DNA of 64,000 bases from Tragulus kanchil (GCA_022376925.1 JAIOJX010000026.1:252709330-252773329), one strand, 5' to 3'. Numbered from the stretch's first letter, positions 11,339 through 22,430 are shown. The notes: generated by a model not told the origin, from the sequence alone. Translations and numbers: made by a program.

Positions 11339-12885
11339 AAACTGGACAGCTACATGCAAAAAAATGAAGTTGGAACATTCCCTGATACCATACACAAAGA
11401 TCAACTCAAAATGGATTAAAGACCTAAATGTAAGACCAGAAACCCTAAAACACTTAGAGGAGAATACAGGCAAAACACTCAAGGACATAAATCTAAGCAA
11501 GATCTTCTCTGAGCACCCTATTAGAATAATGGAACTGAAAATAAAAATAAACATGTGGGACCTAATGAAACTTAAAAGCTTTTTTACAGCAAAAGAAACT
11601 ACAAAAAAAGGTGACCAGACAACCCACGAAATAGAAGAAAGTAATAGCAGATGAGAAAATAAAGAATTAATCTCCAAAATCTACAAGCAACTCAAGACAA
11701 CTCAACACTGGAAAAATGAACAACCCAATCAAAAAATGGGAAAAAGATCTAAAGAGACATCTCTCCAAAGAACACATAAACATGGCCAAAAAACACATGA
11801 AAAGGTACTCAAAGTCACTTATTATTAGAGAAATGCAAATCAAAACTACAATGAGATATCACCTCACACCAGTCAGAATGGCTATCATCAAAAAATCTAC
11901 AGACAGGGATTTCCCTGGTGGTCCAGTGGCTAAGAATCTGTGCTCCCAATGCTGGGGACCTGGGTTCAATCCCTGGCCAGGGAACTAGATCCCACATACC
12001 ATAACTAAGACCCAGTGCAACCAAATAAATACATTAAAAAAAATTAAAAAGAAAAAAAAATCTACAGACAACAAATGCTGGAGAGACTGGGGAGAAAAGG
12101 GAAGACTCCTGCATTATTGATGGGAATGTAAATTGAGACAACCACTATGGAAGACAGTATGGAGATTCCTTAAAAAACTAAAAATAGAAGCACCATACAA
12201 CCCAGAAATCCCACTATTAGGCATAGACCTAATATCAAAAATCAAAAATGAAAGAGGCACCTATACCCAAATGTTCACTGCAGCACTGTATACAATAGTT
12301 AGAACATGGAAGCAACCTAGATGTCCACTGACAAATGAATGGATAAAGAAACTATGGTACATATATACAATGGAGTACTTTGCAGCTGTAAAAAGAAATG
12401 CAGAAGAAACAGTCCTAATGAGGTAGATGAATCTAGAACCTACTATACAAAGTAAAGTAAGTCAAAAAGAGAAAGACAAGTACAGTATACCAACACATAC
12501 ATATGGAATCTAGTAAGATGCTAATGATAACACATGCAGAGAAGCAATGGAAAAACAAACACAGAGAACAGGCTTATGGACATTGTGGGAAATGAACAGT
12601 GGGTGGGAGATGTGGAAAGAGTAATGAGGAAACCTATACTATCATATGTGAAAGAGAGAGCTATTGTCATTGTGCTGTGGGAATAGGAGATCCTGCAGGG
12701 GCACTGTGAGATGGCCTGGAGGGGTGGGATAAGGGGATTGTGGAGAGGGTGGAGGAGGGAGGGGGTCAGGGATATACACATGACTAATCTAGGATTATAC
12801 ATATCTGTAAACAACAAAACTCTGTAAAAGCAAAAAGTCAAATAAAAATTTTTTAAAAAGATGAAAGAAAAAGTGGAGAAAATAG
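9927..12885 (+). pseudogene. Twin-primed L1: late ORF2 to 3' UTR, plus strand
   Basis: Plus-strand half of the element, read as 9927-10229 then 11034-12885. It contains '[15 protein letters not shown]', 'GGISLPNF', the 'DTKCWRDWGEKG'-type end of ORF2 (cysteine motif degraded) and the 3' UTR with the G-rich tract (12718-12770) and 'ACAACAAAACTCTGTAAAAG'. Several stops break ORF2. A CHR-type SINE sits inside at 11905. No product is expected. Confidence 0.8.
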
Positions 12886-14015
12886 TTTTTATCTCCAAAG
12901 AACACATAAACATGGCCAAAAAACACATGAAAAGGTACTCAAAGTCACTTATTATTAGAGAAATGCAAATCAAAACTACAATGAGATATCACCTCACACC
13001 AGTCAGAATGGCTATCATCAAAAAATCTACAGACAGGGATTTCCCTGGTGGTCCAGTGGCTAAGAATCTGTGCTCCCAATGCTGGGGACCTGGGTTCAAT
13101 CCCTGGCCAGGGAACTAGATCCCACATACCATAACTAAGACCCAGTGCAACCAAATAAATACATTAAAAAAAATTAAAAAGAAAAAAAAATCTACAGACA
13201 ACAAATGCTGGAGAGACTGGGGAGAAAAGGGAAGACTCCTGCATTATTGATGGGAATGTAAATTGAGACAACCACTATGGAAGACAGTATGGAGATTCCT
13301 TAAAAAACTAAAAATAGAAGCACCATACAACCCAGAAATCCCACTATTAGGCATAGACCTAATATCAAAAATCAAAAATGAAAGAGGCACCTATACCCAA
13401 ATGTTCACTGCAGCACTGTATACAATAGTTAGAACATGGAAGCAACCTAGATGTCCACTGACAAATGAATGGATAAAGAAACTATGGTACATATATACAA
13501 TGGAGTACTTTGCAGCTGTAAAAAGAAATGCAGAAGAAACAGTCCTAATGAGGTAGATGAATCTAGAACCTACTATACAAAGTAAAGTAAGTCAAAAAGA
13601 GAAAGACAAGTACAGTATACCAACACATACATATGGAATCTAGTAAGATGCTAATGATAACACATGCAGAGAAGCAATGGAAAAACAAACACAGAGAACA
13701 GGCTTATGGACATTGTGGGAAATGAACAGTGGGTGGGAGATGTGGAAAGAGTAATGAGGAAACCTATACTATCATATGTGAAAGAGAGAGCTATTGTCAT
13801 TGTGCTGTGGGAATAGGAGATCCTGCAGGGGCACTGTGAGATGGCCTGGAGGGGTGGGATAAGGGGATTGTGGAGAGGGTGGAGGAGGGAGGGGGTCAGG
13901 GATATACACATGACTAATCTAGGATTATACATATCTGTAAACAACAAAACTCTGTAAAAGCAAAAAGTCAAATAAAAATTTTTTAAAAAGATGAAAGAAA
14001 AAGTGGAGAAAATAG
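11762..14015. repeat. Direct duplication D4, ~1.13-kb unit
   Basis: Bases 11762-12885 recur as 12892-14015, offset 1130 throughout. Six to seven bases (TTTTTAT) at the join match neither side cleanly. The unit includes the nested SINE and the L1 3' end, so both appear twice. Confidence 0.95.
11905..12055 (+). mobile_element. Short CHR-type SINE nested in L1
   Basis: tRNA-Glu-derived head ('TTCCCTGGTGGTCCAGTGGC' A-box region, 'GGGTTCAATCCCTGG' B-box), short body and an A-rich tail. It is flanked by a perfect 14-bp target-site duplication AAAAATCTACAGAC (11891-11904, 12056-12069), so it inserted into the L1 ORF2. The second appearance at 13035-13185 is the D4 duplicate, not another insertion. 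Confidence 0.88.
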
Positions 14016-15395
14016 ATTTTGGTTATACACTATTGCCAAAGTGATAGGATAAATTCCTGATAGAAATACATACAAAAATAAAAAGAGAAAAATACAGTTG
14101 AAATCAAAACTGAAAGAAGCACCTGTACCCCAATGTTCATTGCAGCTCTCTATACAATAGCCAAAACATGGAAGCAACCTAGATGTCCATTGACGAATGA
14201 ATGGATCCAGAAGCTCTGGTACATATATACAATGGAATACTACTCAGCTGTTAAAAGAAATGCAAAAGACTCAGTCCTAATGAAGTGGCTGGCTCTAGAA
14301 CCTATCATAAAAAGTGAAGTAAGTCAAAAAGAGAAAGACAAATACAGTATACTAACACACATATACGGAATCTAGTAGGACAGTCTTGATAACACACGCA
14401 GGGAACTCATGGAAAAACAGACAGAGCATAGACATAGGGACATTGTGGCGAAGAAATAGGGAGGGGGAAGCATGGAGGGAGTAACATGGAAACCTATACT
14501 GTTATGTGTGGAAAAGATAGCTAGTGTCATAGTGCTAAGGGAATAGGAGTGCTTACAATGGCTTGGGGCGAAGGTCTGGAGGGGTGGGATGTGGGGATCT
14601 GGGCGGGTGGGGACCATGGAGATGCATATGACTGATCTGGGAACATACATGTCTGTGAACAACAAAACTCTGTAAAAGCAAAAAGTCAAATAAAAATTTT
14701 TTAAAAAGATGAAAGAAAAAGTGGAGAAAATAGATTTTGGTTATACACTATTGCCAAAGTGATAGGATAAATTCCTGATAGAAATACATACAAAAATAAA
14801 AAGAGAAAAATACAGTTGAAATCAAAACTGAAAGAAGCACCTGTACCCCAATGTTCATTGCAGCTCTCTATACAATAGCCAAAACATGGAAGCAACCTAG
14901 ATGTCCATTGACGAATGAATGGATCCAGAAGCTCTGGTACATATATACAATGGAATACTACTCAGCTGTTAAAAGAAATGCAAAAGACTCAGTCCTAATG
15001 AAGTGGCTGGCTCTAGAACCTATCATAAAAAGTGAAGTAAGTCAAAAAGAGAAAGACAAATACAGTATACTAACACACATATACGGAATCTAGTAGGACA
15101 GTCTTGATAACACACGCAGGGAACTCATGGAAAAACAGACAGAGCATAGACATAGGGACATTGTGGCGAAGAAATAGGGAGGGGGAAGCATGGAGGGAGT
15201 AACATGGAAACCTATACTGTTATGTGTGGAAAAGATAGCTAGTGTCATAGTGCTAAGGGAATAGGAGTGCTTACAATGGCTTGGGGCGAAGGTCTGGAGG
15301 GGTGGGATGGGGGGATCTGGGCGGGTGGGGACCATGGATATGCATATGACTGATCTGGGAACATACATGTCTGTGAACAACAAAACTCTGTAAAA
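13941..15395. repeat. Direct duplication D5, 718-bp unit
   Basis: Offset is exactly 718 between 13941, 14659 and 15377. Each boundary is the same 19-bp L1 end signature. The unit contains the right end of the twin-primed L1, ~90 bp of flank and most of a second L1 tail. Differences are two single bases (14591/15309 and 14621/15339). The breakpoint lies in sequence shared by two different L1 ends, so real unequal recombination or a mis-anchored assembly join are both possible. Confidence 0.92.
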
Positions 15396-15418
15396 CCTTT
15401 AGAATTAAAAAAAAAAAA
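14100..15418 (+). mobile_element. 5'-truncated L1 3' end
   Basis: The element starts in late ORF2 ('AAATCAAAACTGAAAGAAGC') and encodes '[20 protein letters not shown]...ILTHIYGI', followed by the 3' UTR and poly-A ending about 15418. Real length is ~600 bp once the 718-bp duplication is removed. Flanks AGAAAAATACAGTTGA (left of 14101) and AGAAAAGTACAGTTGA (15419 on) look like a target-site duplication. It is younger-looking than its neighbour, with an open C-terminal frame. Confidence 0.8.
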
Positions 15419-15513
15419 AGAAAAGTACAGTTGAGAGCCAGGATAACTGGTTTAACAGGCTCCAACATAGAACTAACAATAATTTTAGAAATTACTTAGA
15501 AAATAATAGAGGG

Positions 15514-15568
15514 CATATCTGTAAACAAAATTCTGTAAAAGTATTAAAAAATAAAAATATTATTAAAA
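15514..15568 (+). mobile_element. Ultra-short L1 3'-tail insertion
   Basis: Only the last ~35 bp of an L1 3' UTR ('CATATCTGTAAACAAAATTCTGTAAAAG') plus an A/T-rich tail. It is bracketed by AAATAATAGAGGG (15501-15513) and AAATAATTGAGGG (15569-15581), a 13-bp target-site duplication with one mismatch. It appears again at about 16632-16686 because of D6. Confidence 0.65.
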
Positions 15569-15581
15569 AAATAATTGAGGG

Positions 15582-16550
15582 GCAGTAGTGAACAGATAGC
15601 AGCTGAAAATTTTCCAGAACTAAGAAGATATTTAAACTCACAGATTGATAATGCACAGGCAGACTAAGCAGAATAATAACCAGACACATTATGATGAAAA
15701 TGAAATATTAAAGATAAGAAAAATCTTAAATCTGTCAGAAAGTACAAACACATCACCTAAAAGCATGAAAATTAAGCCTGACATCAGGCATTTAAATCAT
15801 CAAGAATAGTCAGGCAATAATAAAAAAATAAACAAACAACTTTTTGTGTCAAACCAGAAATATTTCAGAATTCAGATTTTATGGGAGGAGGGAGTATGAC
15901 AGAAAATTAATCTGGTCCATATACTGTATATTACATAGCATATTTAGCCAGCCCTGAGGACCAAGTCTTAAGTAGCAAGGTGAAAGGAAGAGAGTTGACA
16001 ATAGACTCTAGAAACTTCCAAAGAGATATAAAAAGATAGGGACATCACGGTAGGGAAGATCTGACAAAATGTACTAACTTTGTCTGGAAACTGCAAGTTA
16101 ATTACCAATTTGCATGATTTTGTTACCTTTTTTATCTGTACTGCTTATTTGAAAGAAGCTTAAAGAAAGCCTCTAGACTTTTTCTCCCCAAACGCCTAAT
16201 TGCAATAAACCCTCCTTCTATTACCTAGACGTCCACACTTCAGTGTTTTTGGTCTACATTTCTAGAACCATATTTTTCAAATCCTGTTTTTGACTCACAC
16301 TCAAAATCAGTAATGCATTTCACATCACAACCCAGAAATCACAGCCCCCACACACTTACATACTCGAAATAAATGCTGCAGTAATAGTAATTACAGTATG
16401 TGCTAAACACTGACATTTTCCACTCTGTATAACTTGTAAAAACGCTAGTTGTGACTTACTAAATTGGCTTCATGCACACCAATGGTAGCACCCTGAAGAC
16501 TGACGAGGACTGAGAAATCTGCATGTATTCTACTACTAATCTGTAGTCAG
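15582..16550. other. AT-rich DNA, possible LTR remnant near its end
   Basis: No gene is seen. Around 16180-16265 the text (AATAAACC, then 'CTTCTATTACCTAGACGTCC', 'CTTCAGTG', 'TTTTGGTCTACA') resembles the poly-A/R-U5 end of a retroviral LTR, but no second LTR or TG...CA frame can be shown. The remainder is unassigned. It is repeated at 16700-17668 by D6. Confidence 0.3.
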
Positions 16551-17659
16551 TTCACCATATCTGAGGTTTAACAGCCCCAAAATAATTTAACTAATAATCA
16601 TTTTAGAAATTACTTAGAAAATAATAGAGGGCATATCTGTAAACAAAATTCTGTAAAAGTATTAAAAAATAAAAATATTATTAAAAAAATAATTGAGGGG
16701 CAGTAGTGAACAGATAGCAGCTGAAAATTTTCCAGAACTAAGAAGATATTTAAACTCACAGATTGATAATGCACAGGCAGACTAAGCAGAATAATAACCA
16801 GACACATTATGATGAAAATGAAATATTAAAGATAAGAAAAATCTTAAATCTGTCAGAAAGTACAAACACATCACCTAAAAGCATGAAAATTAAGCCTGAC
16901 ATCAGGCATTTAAATCATCAAGAATAGTCAGGCAATAATAAAAAAATAAACAAACAACTTTTTGTGTCAAACCAGAAATATTTCAGAATTCAGATTTTAT
17001 GGGAGGAGGGAGTATGACAGAAAATTAATCTGGTCCATATACTGTATATTACATAGCATATTTAGCCAGCCCTGAGGACCAAGTCTTAAGTAGCAAGGTG
17101 AAAGGAAGAGAGTTGACAATAGACTCTAGAAACTTCCAAAGAGATATAAAAAGATAGGGACATCACGGTAGGGAAGATCTGACAAAATGTACTAACTTTG
17201 TCTGGAAACTGCAAGTTAATTACCAATTTGCATGATTTTGTTACCTTTTTTATCTGTACTGCTTATTTGAAAGAAGCTTAAAGAAAGCCTCTAGACTTTT
17301 TCTCCCCAAACGCCTAATTGCAATAAACCCTCCTTCTATTACCTAGACGTCCACACTTCAGTGTTTTTGGTCTACATTTCTAGAACCATATTTTTCAAAT
17401 CCTGTTTTTGACTCACACTCAAAATCAGTAATGCATTTCACATCACAACCCAGAAATCACAGCCCCCACACACTTACATACTCGAAATAAATGCTGCAGT
17501 AATAGTAATTACAGTATGTGCTAAACACTGACATTTTCCACTCTGTATAACTTGTAAAAACGCTAGTTGTGACTTACTAAATTGGCTTCATGCACACCAA
17601 TGGTAGCACCCTGAAGACTGACGAGGACTGAGAAATCTGCATGTATTCTACTACTAATC

Positions 17660-18020
17660 TGTAGTCAGTTCACCATATCTGAGGGTTTCACATCCATGGA
17701 CTCAACCAATCATGGGTCAGAAATATTTTTAAAAATATTCCAGAAAGGTCCAAAAGCAAAACTTGAATTTGCCCTGTGTCAGCAATTATTTACATACCAT
17801 TTACATTGCATTAGGTTTCATTAGTAATATAGAGATATAGAGAAAGATAAATATGCACACATTATGTGTGTGCGTGCGTGCGCTCAGTTGATCAGTCATG
17901 TCCAACTCTTTGCGCAAACACTACACTATTTTATATAAAGGACACGAGCATTTGCAGATTTTGACATTCTCATGAGGTCTTGGAACCAACTCCCTGGGGA
18001 TACCAAGTAACAACTGTACA
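17660..18020 (+). mobile_element. MER2-like (TcMar-Tigger) DNA transposon remnant
   Basis: The order and wording fit a MER2-type element: 'CATCCATGGACTCAACCAATC', 'TTTACATACCATTTACATTGCATTAGG', 'TTTTATATAAAGGACACGAGC', 'GGTCTTGGAACCAACTCCCTG', 'GGGATACCAAG', 'AACTGTA'. It is interrupted by a GTGC repeat and a Bov-SINE scrap ('CAGTCATGTCCAACTCTTTGCG', about 17864-17915). The right part recurs at 18880-19134 through D7. Confidence 0.65.
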
Positions 18021-19974
18021 TCCTTTTCATATAAAAATGAGATTATACAAAATGTGCCTTTGTTATATTGTAACTAGCCTCATTTGTGTTCCTTTTTACA
18101 TTAGTTGTTAATACACTCGTAGTGTCACTAAGAGTTAAAACTCAGCTAAATCCTCACTTAAGGGCTTTCCGGTGGCTCACTGGTAAAGACTCTGCTTGCA
18201 ATGCATTGAGAAGCTGGGTCAATTCCTTGGTAGGGAAGATCCCCTGGAGAAGAAAATGCAATCCACTCCAGTATTCTTGCCTGGAAAATTCCAGAGGAGC
18301 CTGGCAGGCTACAGTCCATGGGGTTGCAAAAGAGTTGGACATTACTCAGTGACTAAACAACAATAACATCCTCATTTTCACACTTTTCTTATTCAATCTT
18401 ATATTTGGGAAGAAATTATTTCCTGAAAATGACTTTCTGAGATACAAAATAGAAGCATCTGGTATAACAGTAACCTTCTTATATGTCATAGATCAGAAAG
18501 GTATTTTAAAAACCTTCCCTATTTTCATATATAGAAATTCCTGTCAAACAGACCAAGCTGTCTACTTCATACTTATTCACTTATGTGGAATTTGAGGGTG
18601 GAGGTATTATTGCTTGAAAGAACTATGAGTAATGTCAAGATATTTCTTTATGCCACTGCTAGGCCCTTGACTATATGCATGTTGAACTAGACTGCTCAGT
18701 AGTTGTATAACATAAAGGTTTATGAATTTAGTCATAGAACTCTATACTTTTCATAAGAAGAGGGAAATATGACAAAGTCCACTCTATTTAAAGGTACAAC
18801 TAAAACATACAAAAATGTTCTACTGAGGTTGTAGAATTTTTAATAATTTATGAACACCAAGCTCAAAAGCAAAACTTTTGAATTTGCCCCTGTTGTTCAG
18901 CAATTATTTACATACCATTTACATTGCATTAGGTTTCATTAGTAATATAGAGATATAGAGAAAGATAAATATGCACACATTATGTGTGTGCGTGCGCTCA
19001 GTTGATCAGTCATGTCCAACTCTTTGCGCAAACACTACACTATTTTATATAAAGGACACGAGCATTTGCAGATTTTGACATTCTCATGAGGTCTTGGAAC
19101 CAACTCCCTGGGGATACCAAGTAACAACTGTACATCCTTTTCATATAAAAATGAGATTATACAAAATGTGCCTTTGTTATATTGTAACTAGCCTCATTTG
19201 TGTTCCTTTTTACATTAGTTGTTAATACACTCGTAGTGTCACTAAGAGTTAAAACTCAGCTAAATCCTCACTTAAGGGCTTTCCGGTGGCTCACTGGTAA
19301 AGACTCTGCTTGCAATGCATTGAGAAGCTGGGTCAATTCCTTGGTAGGGAAGATCCCCTGGAGAAGAAAATGCAATCCACTCCAGTATTCTTGCCTGGAA
19401 AATTCCAGAGGAGCCTGGCAGGCTACAGTCCATGGGGTTGCAAAAGAGTTGGACATTACTCAGTGACTAAACAACAATAACATCCTCATTTTCACACTTT
19501 TCTTATTCAATCTTATATTTGGGAAGAAATTATTTCCTGAAAATGACTTTCTGAGATACAAAATAGAAGCATCTGGTATAACAGTAACCTTCTTATATGT
19601 CATAGATCAGAAAGGTATTTTAAAAACCTTCCCTATTTTCATATATAGAAATTCCTGTCAAACAGACCAAGCTGTCTACTTCATACTTATTCACTTATGT
19701 GGAATTTGAGGGTGGAGGTATTATTGCTTGAAAGAACTATGAGTAATGTCAAGATATTTCTTTATGCCACTGCTAGGCCCTTGACTATATGCATGTTGAA
19801 CTAGACTGCTCAGTAGTTGTATAACATAAAGGTTTATGAATTTAGTCATAGAACTCTATACTTTTCATAAGAAGAGGGAAATATGACAAAGTCCACTCTA
19901 TTTAAAGGTACAACTAAAACATACAAAAATGTTCTACTGAGGTTGTAGAATTTTTAATAATTTATGAACACCAA
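17752..19974. repeat. Direct duplication D7, ~1.11-kb unit
   Basis: Bases 17752-18861 recur as ~18862-19974. The first ~50 bases of copy two carry extra bases ('AAAACTTTTGAATTTGCCCC' versus 'AAAACTTGAATTTGCCC'). The GTGC microsatellite is one unit shorter in copy two (17868-17882 versus 18985-18996), which could be noise or an allele. Confidence 0.95.
18161..18365 (+). mobile_element. Bov-tA/BovA-type SINE
   Basis: tRNA-related head 'GGCTTTCCGGTGGCTCACTGG' joined to the Bov-A module ('GGGAAGATCCCCTGGAGAAG', 'CCAGTATTCTTGCCTGGAAAATTCC', 'CAGTCCATGGGGTTGC', 'GAGTTGGACAT'), the ruminant-specific composite. Flanking 'AATCCTCACTT' and 'CATCCTCATTTT' may be the target-site duplication. Duplicate at 19275-19479 (D7). 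Confidence 0.88.
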
Positions 19975-20100
19975 GTAAAATATATTTATAAGAATGCATA
20001 CATATGAATTTTAAAAGATAACATTTAATAATTGACATTATACCTTAACTAAGATAGAATTCTTCAAAATAATTACAGGACATATATGGCTCAATGTAAA
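18366..20100. other. AT-rich unassigned DNA
   Basis: No ORF, RNA gene or recognisable repeat was found apart from the D7/D8 duplicates. Bases 18472-18860 occur three times (also 19588-19974 and 20677-21063), because D8 begins inside the second copy of D7. Confidence 0.6.
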
Positions 20101-20129
20101 GAAACTAAAAAAAAAAAAAAAAAAGGAAA

Positions 20130-20410
20130 GAAACTGCCTGCCAATGCAGAAGATGCAGGTTTGAGCTCTAGTCCAGGAAGATCCCAAATGCCACAGAGCA
20201 ACTAAGCCTGTGCCCAACAACTGTTGGCCATGTGCTCTAGAACCTGGGAGCTGCAACAACTAAGCTTACACACCACAGCTACTGAAGCCTGGATGCCCTA
20301 CAGTCCTTGCTCCACAACAGGAGAAGCCACCAAAATGAGAAGCCTACATATCACAACTCAAGTATTCCACGCAGTAATGAAGACTCAGTACAAGCGAAAA
20401 TAAGTAATTT
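20130..20410 (+). mobile_element. CHR-type SINE (older, 5'-shortened)
   Basis: Typical CHR body: 'CTGCCTGCCAATGCAG', 'GGAAGATCCC', repeated 'AACTACTGAGCC'-like units ('CAACAACTAAGC', 'CAGCTACTGAAGCC'), 'CAACAGGAGAAGCCACC'. Well diverged. Duplicate at about 21212-21490. Confidence 0.75.
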
Positions 20411-20465
20411 TTTTTTAAGTGCCATAGACCATCAGAACTCCAGATAATCAAAGCTGGAACTGGGC

Positions 20466-20676
20466 TTCCCTGGTGGTCCAGTGAGTAAAGAGTCTGCCTT
20501 GTAGTGCAAGGGGCGCCGGTTCGATCCCTGGCCCAGGAAGATCCCACATGCCGCAGAGCAGCTGGAACAGTGTGTCCAATTACAAGCCAGTGCTCTGGAG
20601 TGCATGTGCCCAGAGCCGGTGCTCTGCAACAAGAGAGGCCACTGCAATGCGAGGCCCACACAGGCCAAAGATAAAA
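20466..20676 (+). mobile_element. Young CCAAT-tail SINE, cut at a duplication join
   Basis: Starts 'GGGCTTCCCTGGTGGTCCAG' with B-box 'GGTTCGATCCCTGGC' and CHR body, but stops at 'GCCCACACAGGCCAAAG' where D8 restarts. The complete version is the duplicate at 21546-21780, with 'AATAAAGATGAATG' and an A-run. One insertion, shown twice. Confidence 0.85.
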
Positions 20677-22079
20677 CCTTCTTATATGTCATAGATCAGA
20701 AAGGTATTTTAAAAACCTTCCCTATTTTCATATATAGAAATTCCTGTCAAACAGACCAAGCTGTCTACTTCATACTTATTCACTTATGTGGAATTTGAGG
20801 GTGGAGGTATTATTGCTTGAAAGAACTATGAGTAATGTCAAGATATTTCTTTATGCCACTGCTAGGCCCTTGACTATATGCATGTTGAACTAGACTGCTC
20901 AGTAGTTGTATAACATAAAGGTTTATGAATTTAGTCATAGAACTCTATACTTTTCATAAGAAGAGGGAAATATGACAAAGTCCACTCTATTTAAAGGTAC
21001 AACTAAAACATACAAAAATGTTCTACTGAGGTTGTAGAATTTTTAATAATTTATGAACACCAAGTAAAATATATTTATAAGAATGCATACATATGAATTT
21101 TAAAAGATAACATTTAATAATTGACATTATACCTTAACTAAGATAGAATTCTTCAAAATAATTACAGGACATATATGGCTCAATGTAAAGAAACTAAAAA
21201 AAAAAAAAGGAAAGAAACTGCCTGCCAATGCAGAAGATGCAGGTTTGAGCTCTAGTCCAGGAAGATCCCAAATGCCACAGAGCAACTAAGCCTGTGCCCA
21301 ACAACTGTTGGCCATGTGCTCTAGAACCTGGGAGCTGCAACAACTAAGCTTACACACCACAGCTACTGAAGCCTGGATGCCCTACAGTCCTTGCTCCACA
21401 ACAGGAGAAGCCACCAAAATGAGAAGCCTACATATCACAACTCAAGTATTCCACGCAGTAATGAAGACTCAGTACAAGCGAAAATAAGTAATTTTTTTTT
21501 AAGTGCCATAGACCATCAGAACTCCAGATAATCAAAGCTGGAACTGGGCTTCCCTGGTGGTCCAGTGAGTAAAGAGTCTGCCTTGTAGTGCAAGGGGCGC
21601 CGGTTCGATCCCTGGCCCAGGAAGATCCCACATGCCGCAGAGCAGCTGGAACAGTGTGTCCAATTACAAGCCAGTGCTCTGGAGTGCATGTGCCCAGAGC
21701 CGGTGCTCTGCAACAAGAGAGGCCACTGCAATGCGAGGCCCACACAGGCCAAAGAATAAAGATGAATGAAAAAAAAAAACAAATAGCTGCAACTACTTGA
21801 GTGACACAACGAAGAAGGTAGTAGATTATAACACCATAAATAAAAACATGTGAAGCTGTACAAATTAAAACCAATGATACATAAATAAGTTGGGGAGAAG
21901 AGTCAAATCTTACCTACAGAGGAATCCAAATAATATGCAGAAATTCTATCCAAAAGGTCAAGCTTACACCTGCTCACTGCCCCTGCATTTGAGAGGGGGC
22001 TGGTGTTAGTGATGGATGCCCTTACAGACTGAGGGGAAAAAGTGGAACTTCACAAAAGAGAAACTTAGAAGACACTTCC

Positions 22080-22417
22080 GGGCTTCCCCTGGTGGTCCAG
22101 TGGGTAAGGACACCGCCTTGCAGTGCAAGGGGCGCCGGTTCGAGCCCTGGCCTGGGAAGATCCCACGTGCCGCGGAGCGGCTGGACTGATGTGTCCAATC
22201 ACCGAGCCGGAGCTCTGGAGCGCATATGCCCAGAGCCGGTGCTGTGCGACGACAGACGCCACCGCGATGGGAGGCCCACAGGAGCCAAAGAACGAAGAGG
22301 AATGAAAATAGAGAAATGAAAGACCAATAGAAGTGGCCCGCCCACTCCCCTCCCCCGCCCACTCCCCACCCCGCCCAAAGTAAATAAATAAATAAATCTT
22401 TAAAAAAAAAAAAAAAA
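22080..22417 (+). mobile_element. Young CCAAT-tail SINE, full-length copy with TSD
   Basis: The best full-length member. tRNA-like head (A-box 'TGGTCCAGTGG', B-box 'GGTTCGAGCCC'), a CHR-like body ('GATCCCACGTGCCGCGGAGC', 'GAGCCGGAGCTCTGGAGCGC', 'GGGAGGCCCACAGGAGCC'), the module 'GACCAATAGAAGTGGCC' (22321-22337), a ~40-bp C-rich tract, (AAAT)n and poly-A. Perfect 13-bp target-site duplication AGAAGACACTTCC (22067-22079, 22418-22430). Length is about 338 bp. The duplicate at 23226-23563 is D9, not a second insertion. Confidence 0.9.
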
Positions 22418-22430
22418 AGAAGACACTTCC

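Larger units (their letters stand above)
8406..14008 (+). mobile_element. 5'-inverted (twin-primed) L1 with target-site duplications
   Basis: Two L1 segments lie head to head. 8421-9923 is ORF2 on the minus strand, from the endonuclease/RT linker to '[11 protein letters not shown]'. From 9927 the plus strand resumes exactly where that stops ('FFTELDQ...') and runs to the 3' UTR and an A-rich tail. This is the structure twin priming makes. Flanks carry a 15-bp duplication with one mismatch: AAAGAAAAACTGGAG (8406-8420) and AAAGAAAAAGTGGAG (13994-14008). Stops and frameshifts are frequent, so it is a dead copy. Duplications D3 and D4 fall inside and inflate it by ~2.2 kb. Confidence 0.85.
15448..17686. 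repeat. Direct duplication D6, ~1.12-kb unit
   Basis: Bases ~15448-16563 recur as ~16564-17686 (offset 1118 in the clean part). The first ~35 bases of the second copy (16564-16600) align only raggedly to 15448-15482, then identity becomes essentially complete. A noisy edge followed by perfect identity suits a poorly polished block end. Confidence 0.92.
19588..21760. repeat. Direct duplication D8, ~1.09-kb unit
   Basis: Bases 19588-20676 recur as 20677-21760 (offset 1089, later ~1084). The offset change comes from an A-run at 20108-20124, which is several bases shorter in the second copy (21196-21208). The join 'CCAAAGATAAAACCTTC' at 20676/20677 cuts a SINE tail. Confidence 0.95.

Noticed and set aside
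16180..16270. Complete LTR retrovirus
   Set aside because: Only a poly-A/R-like stretch is seen; there is no second LTR, primer-binding site, gag, pol or env.
22080..22150. tRNA gene (A-box and B-box present)
   Set aside because: These are tRNA-Glu-derived SINE heads with SINE bodies, tails and TSDs; no cloverleaf with an acceptor stem was found.
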